Shown: positions 45,240 through 53,169 of the stretch, in pieces
How the letters are laid out: each line of letters opens with the position of its first letter
Position numbering within the stretch: position 1 is the stretch's first letter
DNA from: Sphingomonas glacialis
GTDB taxonomy: Bacteria > Pseudomonadota > Alphaproteobacteria > Sphingomonadales > Sphingomonadaceae
Direction of reading: 5' to 3'
Assembly: GCF_006439055.1 (NCBI RefSeq)
Contig: NZ_RCZC01000001.1
Coordinates: 434,001 to 498,000, forward strand
Length of the DNA: 64,000 nucleotides
Position numbers and translations under genes: made by a program
Notes under the pieces: model-generated
What the model was told of the DNA's origin: nothing
The model's database searches: none
Seen by the model: the letters and a program-made list of their open reading frames with translations, nothing else

Positions 45240-45280
45240 GCAAACGTTTGCAAGCGGAAATTGCAATCGTTTGCGCAAAC
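45240..45280. promoter_or_regulatory. LacI-type operators GCAAACGTTTGC and GTTTGCGCAAAC
   Basis: Two perfect 12-bp palindromes, GCAAACGTTTGC at 45240-45251 and GTTTGCGCAAAC at 45269-45280, with a partly matching GCAATCGTTTGC at 45263-45274. They lie in the divergent region of the TonB receptor and MFS genes. The half-site GCAAACG is typical of LacI-family operators. Probable target of the LacI protein at 46658. Confidence 0.85.
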
Positions 45281-45331
45281 AGCTAGAGCGCGTTGCAGGG
45301 CGGCAACAGTCCGCCCAAGGGGAGAGAGAAT

Positions 45332-46657
45332 GTGACCAGCGGATCGGTCGGCAAGGTGCATCTGTCGTTCGCGCGGATCCTGCAGATGAACCTCGGGTTC
45401 CTCGGGCTGCAATTCAGTTTCGGGCTGCAACAAAGCAATATGGGCCCGATTTACAGCTATCTCGGCGCAGAAGAGGGCAGCATGCCGCTGCTGTGGCTGG
45501 CGGGCCCGATGACCGGGCTGATCATCCAGCCGCTGATCGGATCGATGAGCGACCGCACGCGCACCCGGCTCGGGCGCCGCACCCCCTATTTCCTGATCGG
45601 CGCGATCCTGTGCAGCCTGTCGCTGTTCGCGATGCCGTACAGCCGCACGCTGTGGATGGCGGCGAGCCTGTTATGGGTGCTCGACGCGGCCAACAACGTG
45701 ACGATGGAGCCGTACCGCGCCTATGTCAGCGACCGGCTCGCCGAGCCGCAGCGCCCGCTCGGCTTCCTGACGCAGAGCGCGTTCACCGGGCTCGCGCAGA
45801 CGCTGTCGTATCTCGCCCCCTCGTTGCTGGTGTGGTGGGGCATCAACAAGGATGCGCTCGACAGCAACGGCATTCCCGAAATCACGCGGATCAGCTTCCT
45901 GATCGGTGCGGTGCTGTCGATCACGACAATCTTGTGGTCGGTGTGGCGCGTTCCCGAATTGCCGCTGACGCCAGAAGAAGACGCCGCGATCAGCGCCGAT
46001 CCGTTGTCGGTCCGCTCGACGATCACCGGGCTGGTCGAGGCGATCCGCGACATGCCGCCGACGATGCGGCAGCTTGCGGTGGCGATGCTGTTCCAGTGGT
46101 TCGGGATGTTCTGCTACTGGCAATATGTCGTGCTCGCGCTCGCGCGCGGGGTGTTCCACACCAGCGACCCGGCGAGCGTCGGCTTCCGCGATGCGGGGCT
46201 GCTCAACGGGCAGCTAGGCGCGTTCTACAATTTCGTCGCCTGCGTCTCGGCCTTTGCGATGGTGCCGTTCGCGCGGCGCTTCGGCGCCAAGCCGATCCAT
46301 GCGGTCGCGATGGTGGCGTCGGGGGCGGCCATGCTGACGATCGCATCGACCGGGTCGATCCCGCTGCTGATCGTCGCAATGGTCGGCATCGGCATCGGCT
46401 GGGGCAGCCTGATGGGCAACCCCTATCTGATGCTCGCCAACGCGATCCCGCCCGAGCGGACCGGCGTCTATATGGGCATCTTCAACATGTTCATCGTCAT
46501 CCCGATGATGGTCGAGATCCTGTTCGTGTGGCTCGCCTACCGCCCGCTGCTCGGCGGCGATCCGCGGCACGTGCTCATGCTGGGCGGCGCGATGATGCTG
46601 GCGGCGGCGGTGGCGACGTGGCGGATCCGCACGCCGGCCCGCTCCGCGATCGCCTGA
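45332..46657 (+). CDS. MFS sugar transporter (SLC45/GPH sucrose-type)
   Basis: This 441-residue carrier has 12 TM segments with the sugar-carrier loop motif DRTRTRLGRRTPY between TM2 and TM3, characteristic of the GPH/SLC45 sucrose and disaccharide transporter branch. The GTG at 45332 follows AGGGGAGAGAGAA; a longer open frame upstream is not needed. It is divergent from the TonB receptor under the same operators, giving outer- and inner-membrane uptake. Its stop abuts the convergent LacI stop within one TGATCA palindrome. Confidence 0.87.
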   Translation: MTSGSVGKVHLSFARILQMNLGFLGLQFSFGLQQSNMGPIYSYLGAEEGSMPLLWLAGPMTGLIIQPLIGSMSDRTRTRLGRRTPYFLIGAILCSLSLFAMPYSRTLWMAASLLWVLDAANNVTMEPYRAYVSDRLAEPQRPLGFLTQSAFTGLAQTLSYLAPSLLVWWGINKDALDSNGIPEITRISFLIGAVLSITTILWSVWRVPELPLTPEEDAAISADPLSVRSTITGLVEAIRDMPPTMRQLAVAMLFQWFGMFCYWQYVVLALARGVFHTSDPASVGFRDAGLLNGQLGAFYNFVACVSAFAMVPFARRFGAKPIHAVAMVASGAAMLTIASTGSIPLLIVAMVGIGIGWGSLMGNPYLMLANAIPPERTGVYMGIFNMFIVIPMMVEILFVWLAYRPLLGGDPRHVLMLGGAMMLAAAVATWRIRTPARSAIA

Positions 46658-47665
46658 TCAGGCCGAGCCGCGCAGGATCAGTTCGGGCGCCATCGTCACC
46701 GACTGAACGTCGGCGCCCTCGATCCGGCGGAACAGCAGGTCGACGAGCACCCCCGCCCCGCGCCCGACATCCTGCCGTACCGTGGTGAGCGGCGGCGTCG
46801 TGTGCATCGCGATCACGACGTCGTCATAGCCGACCACGCTGACGTCCTGCGGCACGCGCTTGCCGTGCGCCGCCAGCGCCCGCAGCGCGCTCATCGCGAT
46901 GACGTCCGACGCCGCGACGATACCATCGGGCGACGAATGCCCCGAAAGATACGCTTCGATCGCCGCGTACGACGCCTCGCTCGTCAAATGCATCGGCAGC
47001 AGCGTCGCCTGCCCGCTCCCCGACGCGGCGAGCGCCTGCTGGAAACCGACATAGCGCGCGGCGAATTCGGGCACTTCGATATTGCCGAAGAATGCCAGCC
47101 GTCGCCGCCCTTGCGCGAGCAGATGTTCGGCGGCGAGCCGCCCGCCCGCGACATTGTCAGTCCCGACGGTGATCTGCGTCTTGTCGGGCATGTCCGCGCC
47201 CCACACGACGATCGGGCGATAGCGCGCGGCGACCCGCTCGATCGCGTCGATCTGGTTCGACTGGCCGACCACGACGACGCCGTCGACCCGCCCGGCATCG
47301 ACGATCGCATCGAGCCAGCGATCGTTCGCCGGGATGACCCGCGACAGCAGCAAATCATGCCCGCGATCGGCGATCGCGTCTGCAAGCGGTCCGAGCAGGC
47401 TCATGAAGAACGGGTCGGACAGATGCTGCTCGGCTTCGTGCCCGAGCGGCAACACCACGCCGATCGCGCCGGTCCGCCCGAGCCGCAGATTGCGTGCGGC
47501 CTGGTTGACCTTGAACCCATGCTCGCTCGCCAGGGCGACGATCCGGTCGCGCGTGGCCTTGGCGATCACCGGATTTCCGGCCAGCGAGCGCGACACCGTG
47601 GCCACGGATACGCCTGCCAGTTCGGCGAGTTCGGCCAGGGTCGAAACGGTCGGTGTCACGGACAT
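46658..47665 (-). CDS. LacI-family regulator of the sucrose/fructan locus
   Basis: This 335-residue LacI protein has an N-terminal HTH (TLAELAELAGVSVATVSRSLAG) and a sugar-binding domain containing GAIGVVLPLGHE, VVWGADMP and GYDDVVIAMHTTPPLTTVRQD. ATG 47665 with GGTCGGGG upstream is preferred to ATG 47704. It lies tail-to-tail with the MFS gene. The perfect GCAAACGTTTGC palindromes between MFS and TonB receptor are its likely operators; no copy is found at its own promoter, so it may not be autoregulated. Confidence 0.88.
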   Translation of the reverse strand: MSVTPTVSTLAELAELAGVSVATVSRSLAGNPVIAKATRDRIVALASEHGFKVNQAARNLRLGRTGAIGVVLPLGHEAEQHLSDPFFMSLLGPLADAIADRGHDLLLSRVIPANDRWLDAIVDAGRVDGVVVVGQSNQIDAIERVAARYRPIVVWGADMPDKTQITVGTDNVAGGRLAAEHLLAQGRRRLAFFGNIEVPEFAARYVGFQQALAASGSGQATLLPMHLTSEASYAAIEAYLSGHSSPDGIVAASDVIAMSALRALAAHGKRVPQDVSVVGYDDVVIAMHTTPPLTTVRQDVGRGAGVLVDLLFRRIEGADVQSVTMAPELILRGSA

Positions 47666-47827
47666 CCCCGACCTTTGCCGCGTCCCGCGCGAAACGCCAA
47701 CCATTGTGTCTCGAAAGTTGCAACGCTCTATCGAGGCGGGACTGACGGGCCGGCGCCTGTCGGCCTTTGCCAGATCGGTTCGGCCGCAAAGCCGACCGAC
47801 GTCCCCGCCTCGATCGATGCGCTTCGA

Positions 47828-48628
47828 TCAGGCCGGTTCGCTCGCGCGATAGCGCTCGCCGGCCTCGCGGCGCGACAGGAACGGCACCATCGCCAGGCGC
47901 GCCTCGGCGAAGGTCGACCATAGCGCCTCGTCATGGAGCGGCGGGATCGTCACCGTCTCGCCGCGATCGAACCCGACCAACGCGGCATCGACCAGATCTT
48001 CGGTCTCCATCACCATTTCGGGCGGGAACGCAGTGACGTCCTTGCCGTTGCGCTCCCAGATTTCGGTGCGCGTCACCCCCGGGAGCACCGCCTGCACCCG
48101 CACGCCCTTCGGCTCGAGCGTCACCGCGAGCGACTGGCTGAGATTCAGCACGAACGCCTTCGACCCGCTATACACGCCGTCGAAGCGCTCGGGCGCGAGC
48201 AGCGTGACCGAGGCGATGTTGATGATCCCGCCCGCGCCACGCTCCGCGAAGACGCGGCCAGCAGCCCCCGCCAGCACCGCGACCGCGGTGATGTTGAGCG
48301 CGATCAGCCGCTCGACCGCGCCAGCCTCGGCGTCGAGCAAGCCCCCGGCGAGCGCGATGCCGGCATTGTTGACGAGCAGCGTCAGCGTCGGGTCCGCCAC
48401 GATCCGCGCCTCGACCCGCGCAAGATCGTCGCGATCGGTCAGATCGGCGGCGAGCACCGTGACCGTCCGCCCCGTCTCGCGCTCCAGCTTTTCGGCGAGC
48501 GCGGCCAGGCGCGCCTGATCGCGCGCGACGAGGATGAGGTCGTAGCCGCGCCGGGCGAGGCGATCGGCGTACAGCGCGCCAATGCCCGACGAGGCACCGG
48601 TAACCAAGGCAGTGTTCGGAGCAGACAT
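47828..48628 (-). CDS. Short-chain dehydrogenase/reductase
   Basis: A 266-residue classical SDR: the cofactor motif TGASSGIG at ~10, NNAG near 88, the catalytic Ser/Tyr-x3-Lys in YSGSKAF, and a C-terminal LLAPERFDGV region. Residues after GASSGIGALYADRLARRGY are NADP-type (Arg after the second strand, VARD). Start ATG 48628 follows AAGGA. It is divergent from the HxlR regulator, so the regulator probably controls it in response to an electrophile or aldehyde; the substrate is unknown. Confidence 0.85.
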   Translation of the reverse strand: MSAPNTALVTGASSGIGALYADRLARRGYDLILVARDQARLAALAEKLERETGRTVTVLAADLTDRDDLARVEARIVADPTLTLLVNNAGIALAGGLLDAEAGAVERLIALNITAVAVLAGAAGRVFAERGAGGIINIASVTLLAPERFDGVYSGSKAFVLNLSQSLAVTLEPKGVRVQAVLPGVTRTEIWERNGKDVTAFPPEMVMETEDLVDAALVGFDRGETVTIPPLHDEALWSTFAEARLAMVPFLSRREAGERYRASEPA

Positions 48629-48711
48629 CGCAGAATTCCTTGTCCAAGCCGTCGCATCACCCTTCCGCGAAGCGACTTGCATAAGAATAGGAACATCACT
48701 ATTGTTATGCA

Positions 48712-49149
48712 ATGGACACGAGTAGATTTGTCGATGGGGTTTGCCCGGTTGCACGCGGGTTACACCGGATGGGGGACACCTGGAGCATGTTGATCCTGCG
48801 CGACGCCGGCGCTGGGCGGACGCGGTTCGACGAGTTCCAGAAGTCGCTCGGCATCGCGCCCAACATCCTGACGCGCCGGCTTGCGGCGTTGACCGCGACG
48901 GGTCTGCTCGAACGCCGCCGCTACAATGAGCGCCCCCCGCGCGACGAATATGTGCTGACCGCGGTCGGCGCCGATTTCCTGCCCGTGCTGTACGCGCTCG
49001 GCGCGTGGGGCGCACGGCACTTTTCGGACGGCGACGTGAGCGGCCTGGTCAATGCGGCGACGGGCAAGGTCATCCGGCCCGAAGTGATCGACCGCGAAAC
49101 CGGCACGCCACTCGCCCAGCTCGACCTGCGGATCGCGCCGCCAGCCTGA
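48712..49149 (+). CDS. HxlR-family transcriptional regulator
   Basis: A 145-residue HxlR winged-helix protein: CPVARGLHRMGDTWSMLILRDAGAGRTRFDEFQKSLGIAPNILTRRL. It carries the Cys near the N-terminus (Cys11) that in several HxlR members senses redox or electrophile stress. The C-terminal DLRI tail is typical. It is divergent from the SDR gene across ~83 bp that should contain both promoters. Confidence 0.87.
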   Translation: MDTSRFVDGVCPVARGLHRMGDTWSMLILRDAGAGRTRFDEFQKSLGIAPNILTRRLAALTATGLLERRRYNERPPRDEYVLTAVGADFLPVLYALGAWGARHFSDGDVSGLVNAATGKVIRPEVIDRETGTPLAQLDLRIAPPA

Positions 49150-49352
49150 CGGGGCCGCTACTCGCGATCCGACGAGCACATCCGCCAGCGCGGACTCTGC
49201 AGACATTGACGGTCTTCGATCCCGTGGCTCCGGACGCATCGGCGGACCGGCCTGTTACCCTCGTCGCTCTCCGCACGACACGCTGCGCGGGACGGCCGCA
49301 CACCTCGCGGTGCGCGGCCTGACCTTCGCGGCGCGCGAAGCGCGATCCGCGT

Positions 49353-49601
49353 TCAGTTTGCGCTGCTGGTCCGCGCGTCGCGGCGGCTCTCGACGCGCTT
49401 GCTGTTGTCCTCGTCGATCGCATTCCATTGCGCCGCCGTGTGGCAGATCGACGTGGTCATGATCGAGCCCGTCGTCTCCTGGCGGCGGCAGATCTTCTTT
49501 TCCTTGACGGGTTTCGCCGGGGGAGTCTCGATGTCCTGTGCCCACGACGCCGTGGCGACGGCGGCGGCACCCAAGGCAAGCAAAGTCGTCACAAATTTCA
49601 T
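49353..49601 (-). CDS. Small exported protein (unknown)
   Basis: An 82-residue protein from ATG 49601 (AGGAGAAG upstream) with a Sec signal peptide (MKFVTTLLALGAAAVATASWAQ). A short mature region follows: KEKKICRRQETTGSIMTTSICHTAAQWNAI plus a charged tail. Two Cys residues could form a disulfide in the periplasm. Similar short Cys-containing exported proteins are common in sphingomonads; function unknown. Confidence 0.7.
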   Translation of the reverse strand: MKFVTTLLALGAAAVATASWAQDIETPPAKPVKEKKICRRQETTGSIMTTSICHTAAQWNAIDEDNSKRVESRRDARTSSAN

Positions 49602-49967
49602 CGGTCTTCTCCTCATGGTGAAGGGTACAGGCCACCGGCTGGTGCCTGGTCTCGCAGATGCTTCGCGCGGTCGCGGGGAACCCACGCTCTCCCGCCCGAT
49701 CGGACGGCTCGAGCGTGAGCCTCGGCGCTGACGCGCGAAGCGCGCAGCGGCCATCGATAGCAACGCGCCTCCCCAAATCGCGCGAAACACCAATAGGAGG
49801 ATATAACCCTAATCTTTTGCGCGCGTAAACCGCTAATCTGCCGGCGCGGCGACATATCCTGATGGTATCATGGGAAAATCCGCCGCCCCGAGCGCAGAAT
49901 CGCCGCGCGGCTTAGCGCGGTCGCGACGGTCGAGCGGGGCGGGATCGCGTGGTCCGATCCGCCGGCG

Positions 49968-50375
49968 TCAGGCGAATTTGAGATTCGCCAGCGTCTCGCG
50001 CAGCCGGTCGGCGGTGTCCTTGGTGTTGAGGCGTTCGAACTCGTCCTGCGCGGCCCGCCACAATGGCCGCGCCTCGGCGAGCAGCGCCTCGCCCGCCGGC
50101 GTCAGCCGGATGCTCCGGGCGCGGCGGTCGGTCGCCGACGTGGTGAAATCGACCAATGCCGCCTGGACCAGCGGGCGGATGTTCTGGCCGATCGTCGTGC
50201 GGTCGAGATCGAGCAAGGCGGCGAGCGCATTGACGGTGAGCGGTGCGCGATCGTCCATCAGCACCATCATCGAAAATTGCGTCGATCGCAGGCCGACCTG
50301 GCGCAATTTCGCATCGTACAAGCGCGTGATCCGCCGGGACGCAGCGCGCAACGACGCTCCACTACAGTCGCTCAT
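49968..50375 (-). CDS. MarR-family transcriptional regulator
   Basis: A 135-residue MarR protein: RLYDAKLRQVGLRSTQFSMMVLMDDRAPLTVNALAALLDLDRTTIGQNIRPLVQAALVDF followed by a wing with DRRARSIRLTPAG. It is divergent from the HlyD/EmrA-type gene, the common arrangement for MarR control of efflux pumps. An imperfect dyad at 50491-50513 between the genes is repeated upstream of the EmrB-type MFS (53131), supporting joint control. Confidence 0.85.
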   Translation of the reverse strand: MSDCSGASLRAASRRITRLYDAKLRQVGLRSTQFSMMVLMDDRAPLTVNALAALLDLDRTTIGQNIRPLVQAALVDFTTSATDRRARSIRLTPAGEALLAEARPLWRAAQDEFERLNTKDTADRLRETLANLKFA

Positions 50376-50490
50376 CCAGCGTTCCTTCCTCTCCCCGCCG
50401 TTGCAGCGTGCCGACGATCATAGGCCGACCGGCGGAATTTCCCAACCTATTGCTATGATGCGAGATCGACTCTGCGGCGGCATTTGTCTT

Positions 50491-50513
50491 GTGATATTAC
50501 GTCAATCATATTA
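50491..50513. promoter_or_regulatory. Efflux-regulon motif (site A)
   Basis: On the minus strand this 23-bp block reads TAATATGATTG, then ACGT, then AATATCAC. It matches 53131-53153 at 19 of 23 positions. A perfect TGAT-N9-ATCA dyad lies at 50492-50508. Located between the MarR and EmrA-type genes. Confidence 0.6.
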
Positions 50514-50546
50514 AGGACGGCGCCCGAGACAGCAGGGCTTGATGCA

Positions 50547-51674
50547 ATGGACGCGATGACGACCGAACAGACGGCAATGACCGCGCAGCAGCGGCGGCGT
50601 TTCCCCTTTCCTTCGGGCCGCACCGTGGCGGCGTCGGGGGTGGCAATCGCGGTGGCGATTGCCGGCACAGTGTGGATCACCGCCGCTCCGTCGAGCGAGA
50701 GCACCGACGATGCGTACGTCGCCGCCGATTCGACGACCGTTGCGCCAAAGGTGCGTGGTCTCGTCTCGGCGGTCTATGTGCGGGACAATCAGACCGTCCG
50801 CGTCGGCCAGCCGATCGCGCAGATCGATCCCGAAGAGTTCAACGCGAAGGTCGCCTCGACCAAGGCGGCGGTCGCCGATGCGGTTGCCGGGGTCGCCGCG
50901 GCGCGCGCCGCGCTGGTCGATCTCGCCGCGCAGGAACGCCTGACCGGTGCGCAGACGCTCGCCGCGCGCACCGCGATCCGCTCGGCCGACGCGCAGTCGG
51001 ATCGCGCGATCGCCGACCGCGCGCGTTACGACGCGCTCGTCGCCACGGGCGCGGTCGCGCGCCGCGACGCCGATTCCTACGCCGCCGCCGCAATCACCGC
51101 GCAGCAGGACGCCGCGCGTGCCCGCGCGCTCGTCGCCGTGTCGACCGAATCGGCCGGGGTCACGCGCGCCAAGCGCGCCGGGCTGCTCGCCGCGCTCCAG
51201 GTCGCGCAGGCACAGGTCGGACAGGCCCAGGCCGCGCTCGATCTCGCGCTGCAGGATCGGCGGCACACCACCATCTATGCCCCGGTCGATGGAACGATCG
51301 GCAACCGCCAGGTGCGGGTCGGCGACTATGTCCAGCCCGGCAGCCGGCTGGTGATGATCGTGCCGCTCCACGCTTTGTACGTCACCGCGAACTTCAAGGA
51401 AACGCAGACCGGCCGGATGCGCGCCGGTCAGCCGGTGTCGATCCATGCCGATGCCGCGCCGGGCAAGGAGATCCATGGCCGGGTCGACAGCCTCGCGCCG
51501 GGCTCGGGTTCGAGCTTCTCGCTGCTGCCGTTCGAGCCCGGCACGGGCAATTTCACCAAGATCGTCCAGCGCGTCGGGGTGCGGATCCGCTTCGATCGCA
51601 ATCAGCCGGCGGTCGAGCAGCTGCGGCCGGGGCTGTCGGTCAGCGCCAAGGTCCGCCTGAGCACCGAGCGCTAG
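50547..51674 (+). CDS. emrA: HlyD/EmrA-family membrane-fusion protein
   Basis: A 375-residue membrane-fusion protein: one N-terminal TM segment (AASGVAIAVAIAGTVWI, ~30-46), a lipoyl/barrel-sandwich half-motif (DAYVAADSTTVAPKVRGLVSAVYVRDNQTVRVGQPI), a long Ala-rich coiled coil (~110-230) and the second half TIYAPVDGTIGNRQVRVGDYVQPG. The partner EmrB-type pump and outer-membrane factor are 1.5 kb downstream, separated by a minus-strand glycerate kinase. The ATG at 50547 is preferred; a TTG at 50484 would extend it with sequence lying in the operator. Confidence 0.88.
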   Translation: MDAMTTEQTAMTAQQRRRFPFPSGRTVAASGVAIAVAIAGTVWITAAPSSESTDDAYVAADSTTVAPKVRGLVSAVYVRDNQTVRVGQPIAQIDPEEFNAKVASTKAAVADAVAGVAAARAALVDLAAQERLTGAQTLAARTAIRSADAQSDRAIADRARYDALVATGAVARRDADSYAAAAITAQQDAARARALVAVSTESAGVTRAKRAGLLAALQVAQAQVGQAQAALDLALQDRRHTTIYAPVDGTIGNRQVRVGDYVQPGSRLVMIVPLHALYVTANFKETQTGRMRAGQPVSIHADAAPGKEIHGRVDSLAPGSGSSFSLLPFEPGTGNFTKIVQRVGVRIRFDRNQPAVEQLRPGLSVSAKVRLSTER

Positions 51675-52810
51675 CCGTCGCGCGCGACCGGCCCCGCGGC
51701 GCGCCACTCGGTGGCAAGCGCAGCGGCGAGTTCGGCGACGATCTCGGCGGCGTCGCGAAACGGGTCGCGGGCCGCGCCGGCGGCGGTGACGATTTCGGCG
51801 ATGCGGTCGAACAGCAGATCGCCACCCTCGACGCGCCCCGCGATCGCCCAGACCGGGACGTGCGCGGCGCGCGCGCGCTGCGCGATGCGGACGGGAAGCT
51901 TCCCCTGCAGGCTCTGGCGATCGAGCGCCCCCTCCCCGGTGATCACCAGGTCCGCGCGGGCAATGTCCGCCGGCACATCGAGCAGGTCGAGCATCAGCGT
52001 CGATCCCGAGACGATCGTCGCGTCGAGCGCGGCGGAGAGCCCGGCGGCGATCCCGCCCGCCGCCCCGCCACCGGGCAGCCGCGCGACCGGCCGGCCGAAG
52101 CTGCGCTCGAGCGCGTCCGACCACAGCTCGAGCCGCCGCTCGAGCAAAGCGACGGTCGCCGCATCGGCGCCCTTTTGCGGCGAGAACAGCCGCGCCGCAC
52201 CCGCCTCGCCGACCAGCGGGCTGTCGACATCGGTCGCCACGGTGATCGCCACGCCTGCGCGGATCGCGCGATTGGCGGGCGCGCGGATCCGCCAGATGCG
52301 CTCCAGCGCGAGCAGCTCGACGGGTTGCCCGTCACGATCCTCGAACGCGAAGCCGAGCGCAAGCAGCGCGCCCGCGCCACCGTCGGTCGTCGCCGAGCCG
52401 CCGAGGCCGACCACGATCCGCGCGACGTCGCATGCGGCCACCGCACGGATCGCATCGCCCAACCCCGCACTATTGGCACGCAGCGCCGAATCGGGCGTCG
52501 GCACCAGCAGGTCGAGCCCACACATTTGCGCGGATTCGATATAGGCGGTGCCGCCGAGCGTGGCGAAGCGCGCGACGATCTCTCGCCCGAGCGGCCCGCG
52601 CGCGCGCAGCGGATGCGGCTGCGCGCCGCTCCCCACCAAGGCGTCGATCATCCCCTCCCCGCCATCGGACAAAGGGCGCCGGATCACCTGCGCCGCGGGG
52701 ACGGCGCGCAGGATGCCGGTGGCGATCGCATCGGCCGCCTCGGACGCCGTCAGGCTGCCGCGGAACTTGTCGGGCGCGATCAGCACCCGCGGTGTCGGCG
52801 ATCGCCCCAT
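51671..52810 (-). CDS. garK: Glycerate 2-kinase
   Basis: This 379-residue protein is a GarK/GlxK-type glycerate kinase: IAPDKFRGSLTASEAADAIATGI at the N-terminus, LSDGGEGMIDAL, GLGGSATTDGGAGALLALG and FSPQKGAD. It phosphorylates D-glycerate to 2-phosphoglycerate. It is convergent with the EmrA-type gene (stops overlap by 4 nt) and lies between two halves of an efflux system, which looks like an insertion into the pump operon. A 54-residue frame ends 3 nt before its ATG. Confidence 0.9.
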   Translation of the reverse strand: MGRSPTPRVLIAPDKFRGSLTASEAADAIATGILRAVPAAQVIRRPLSDGGEGMIDALVGSGAQPHPLRARGPLGREIVARFATLGGTAYIESAQMCGLDLLVPTPDSALRANSAGLGDAIRAVAACDVARIVVGLGGSATTDGGAGALLALGFAFEDRDGQPVELLALERIWRIRAPANRAIRAGVAITVATDVDSPLVGEAGAARLFSPQKGADAATVALLERRLELWSDALERSFGRPVARLPGGGAAGGIAAGLSAALDATIVSGSTLMLDLLDVPADIARADLVITGEGALDRQSLQGKLPVRIAQRARAAHVPVWAIAGRVEGGDLLFDRIAEIVTAAGAARDPFRDAAEIVAELAAALATEWRAAGPVARDG

Positions 52811-52813
52811 GGC

Positions 52814-52978
52814 TCAGGCCCGGAAGTCCAGCGCCAGCTTCCCGCAGGTCGCGGGGTGCTGGAACAGGAAGGCATCACCGGTATCGTAACAGGAGACGGT
52901 GGTCGTGTTCGGCATCCGCAACGAAACGTCGGCCGGCACCATCGCAACCTGCGCGCCACTCGCAATCGATACGGGCAC
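52814..52978 (-). CDS. Small hypothetical protein upstream of glycerate kinase
   Basis: The 54-residue frame starts at GTG 52978, which has AGGAG 6 nt upstream, and ends 3 nt before the glycerate kinase ATG. The sequence is beta-like (VPVSIASGAQVAMVPADVSLRM) with Cys residues in VSCYDT and ATCGKL. No family was recognised. It could be a leader-type small protein or the surviving end of a larger gene; overlapping frames in this GC-rich region keep confidence low. Confidence 0.4.
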   Translation of the reverse strand: MPVSIASGAQVAMVPADVSLRMPNTTTVSCYDTGDAFLFQHPATCGKLALDFRA

Positions 52979-53130
52979 GGTGATCTCCTCGAACAAGCTC
53001 CACGCCGAACCATCGCTCGATCGCCCGGAGCTGACGGCCCCGCGTCACGGCGGTCACCACCGCGTGCGACGGATCGCGCCGCGTGTCGAGCGGGCCGCGC
53101 GTCGCACCTTGCAAAGATCGCGTGCTGCTG

Positions 53131-53153
53131 TAATATGATTGCCGTCATACAAC
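53131..53153. promoter_or_regulatory. Efflux-regulon motif (site B)
   Basis: TAATATGATTG followed by CCGTCATAC, 17 bp upstream of the EmrB-type MFS start; matches site A at 19 of 23 positions (on the opposite strand). Confidence 0.6.
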
Positions 53154-53169
53154 AGGAATCGCGTCGGCC

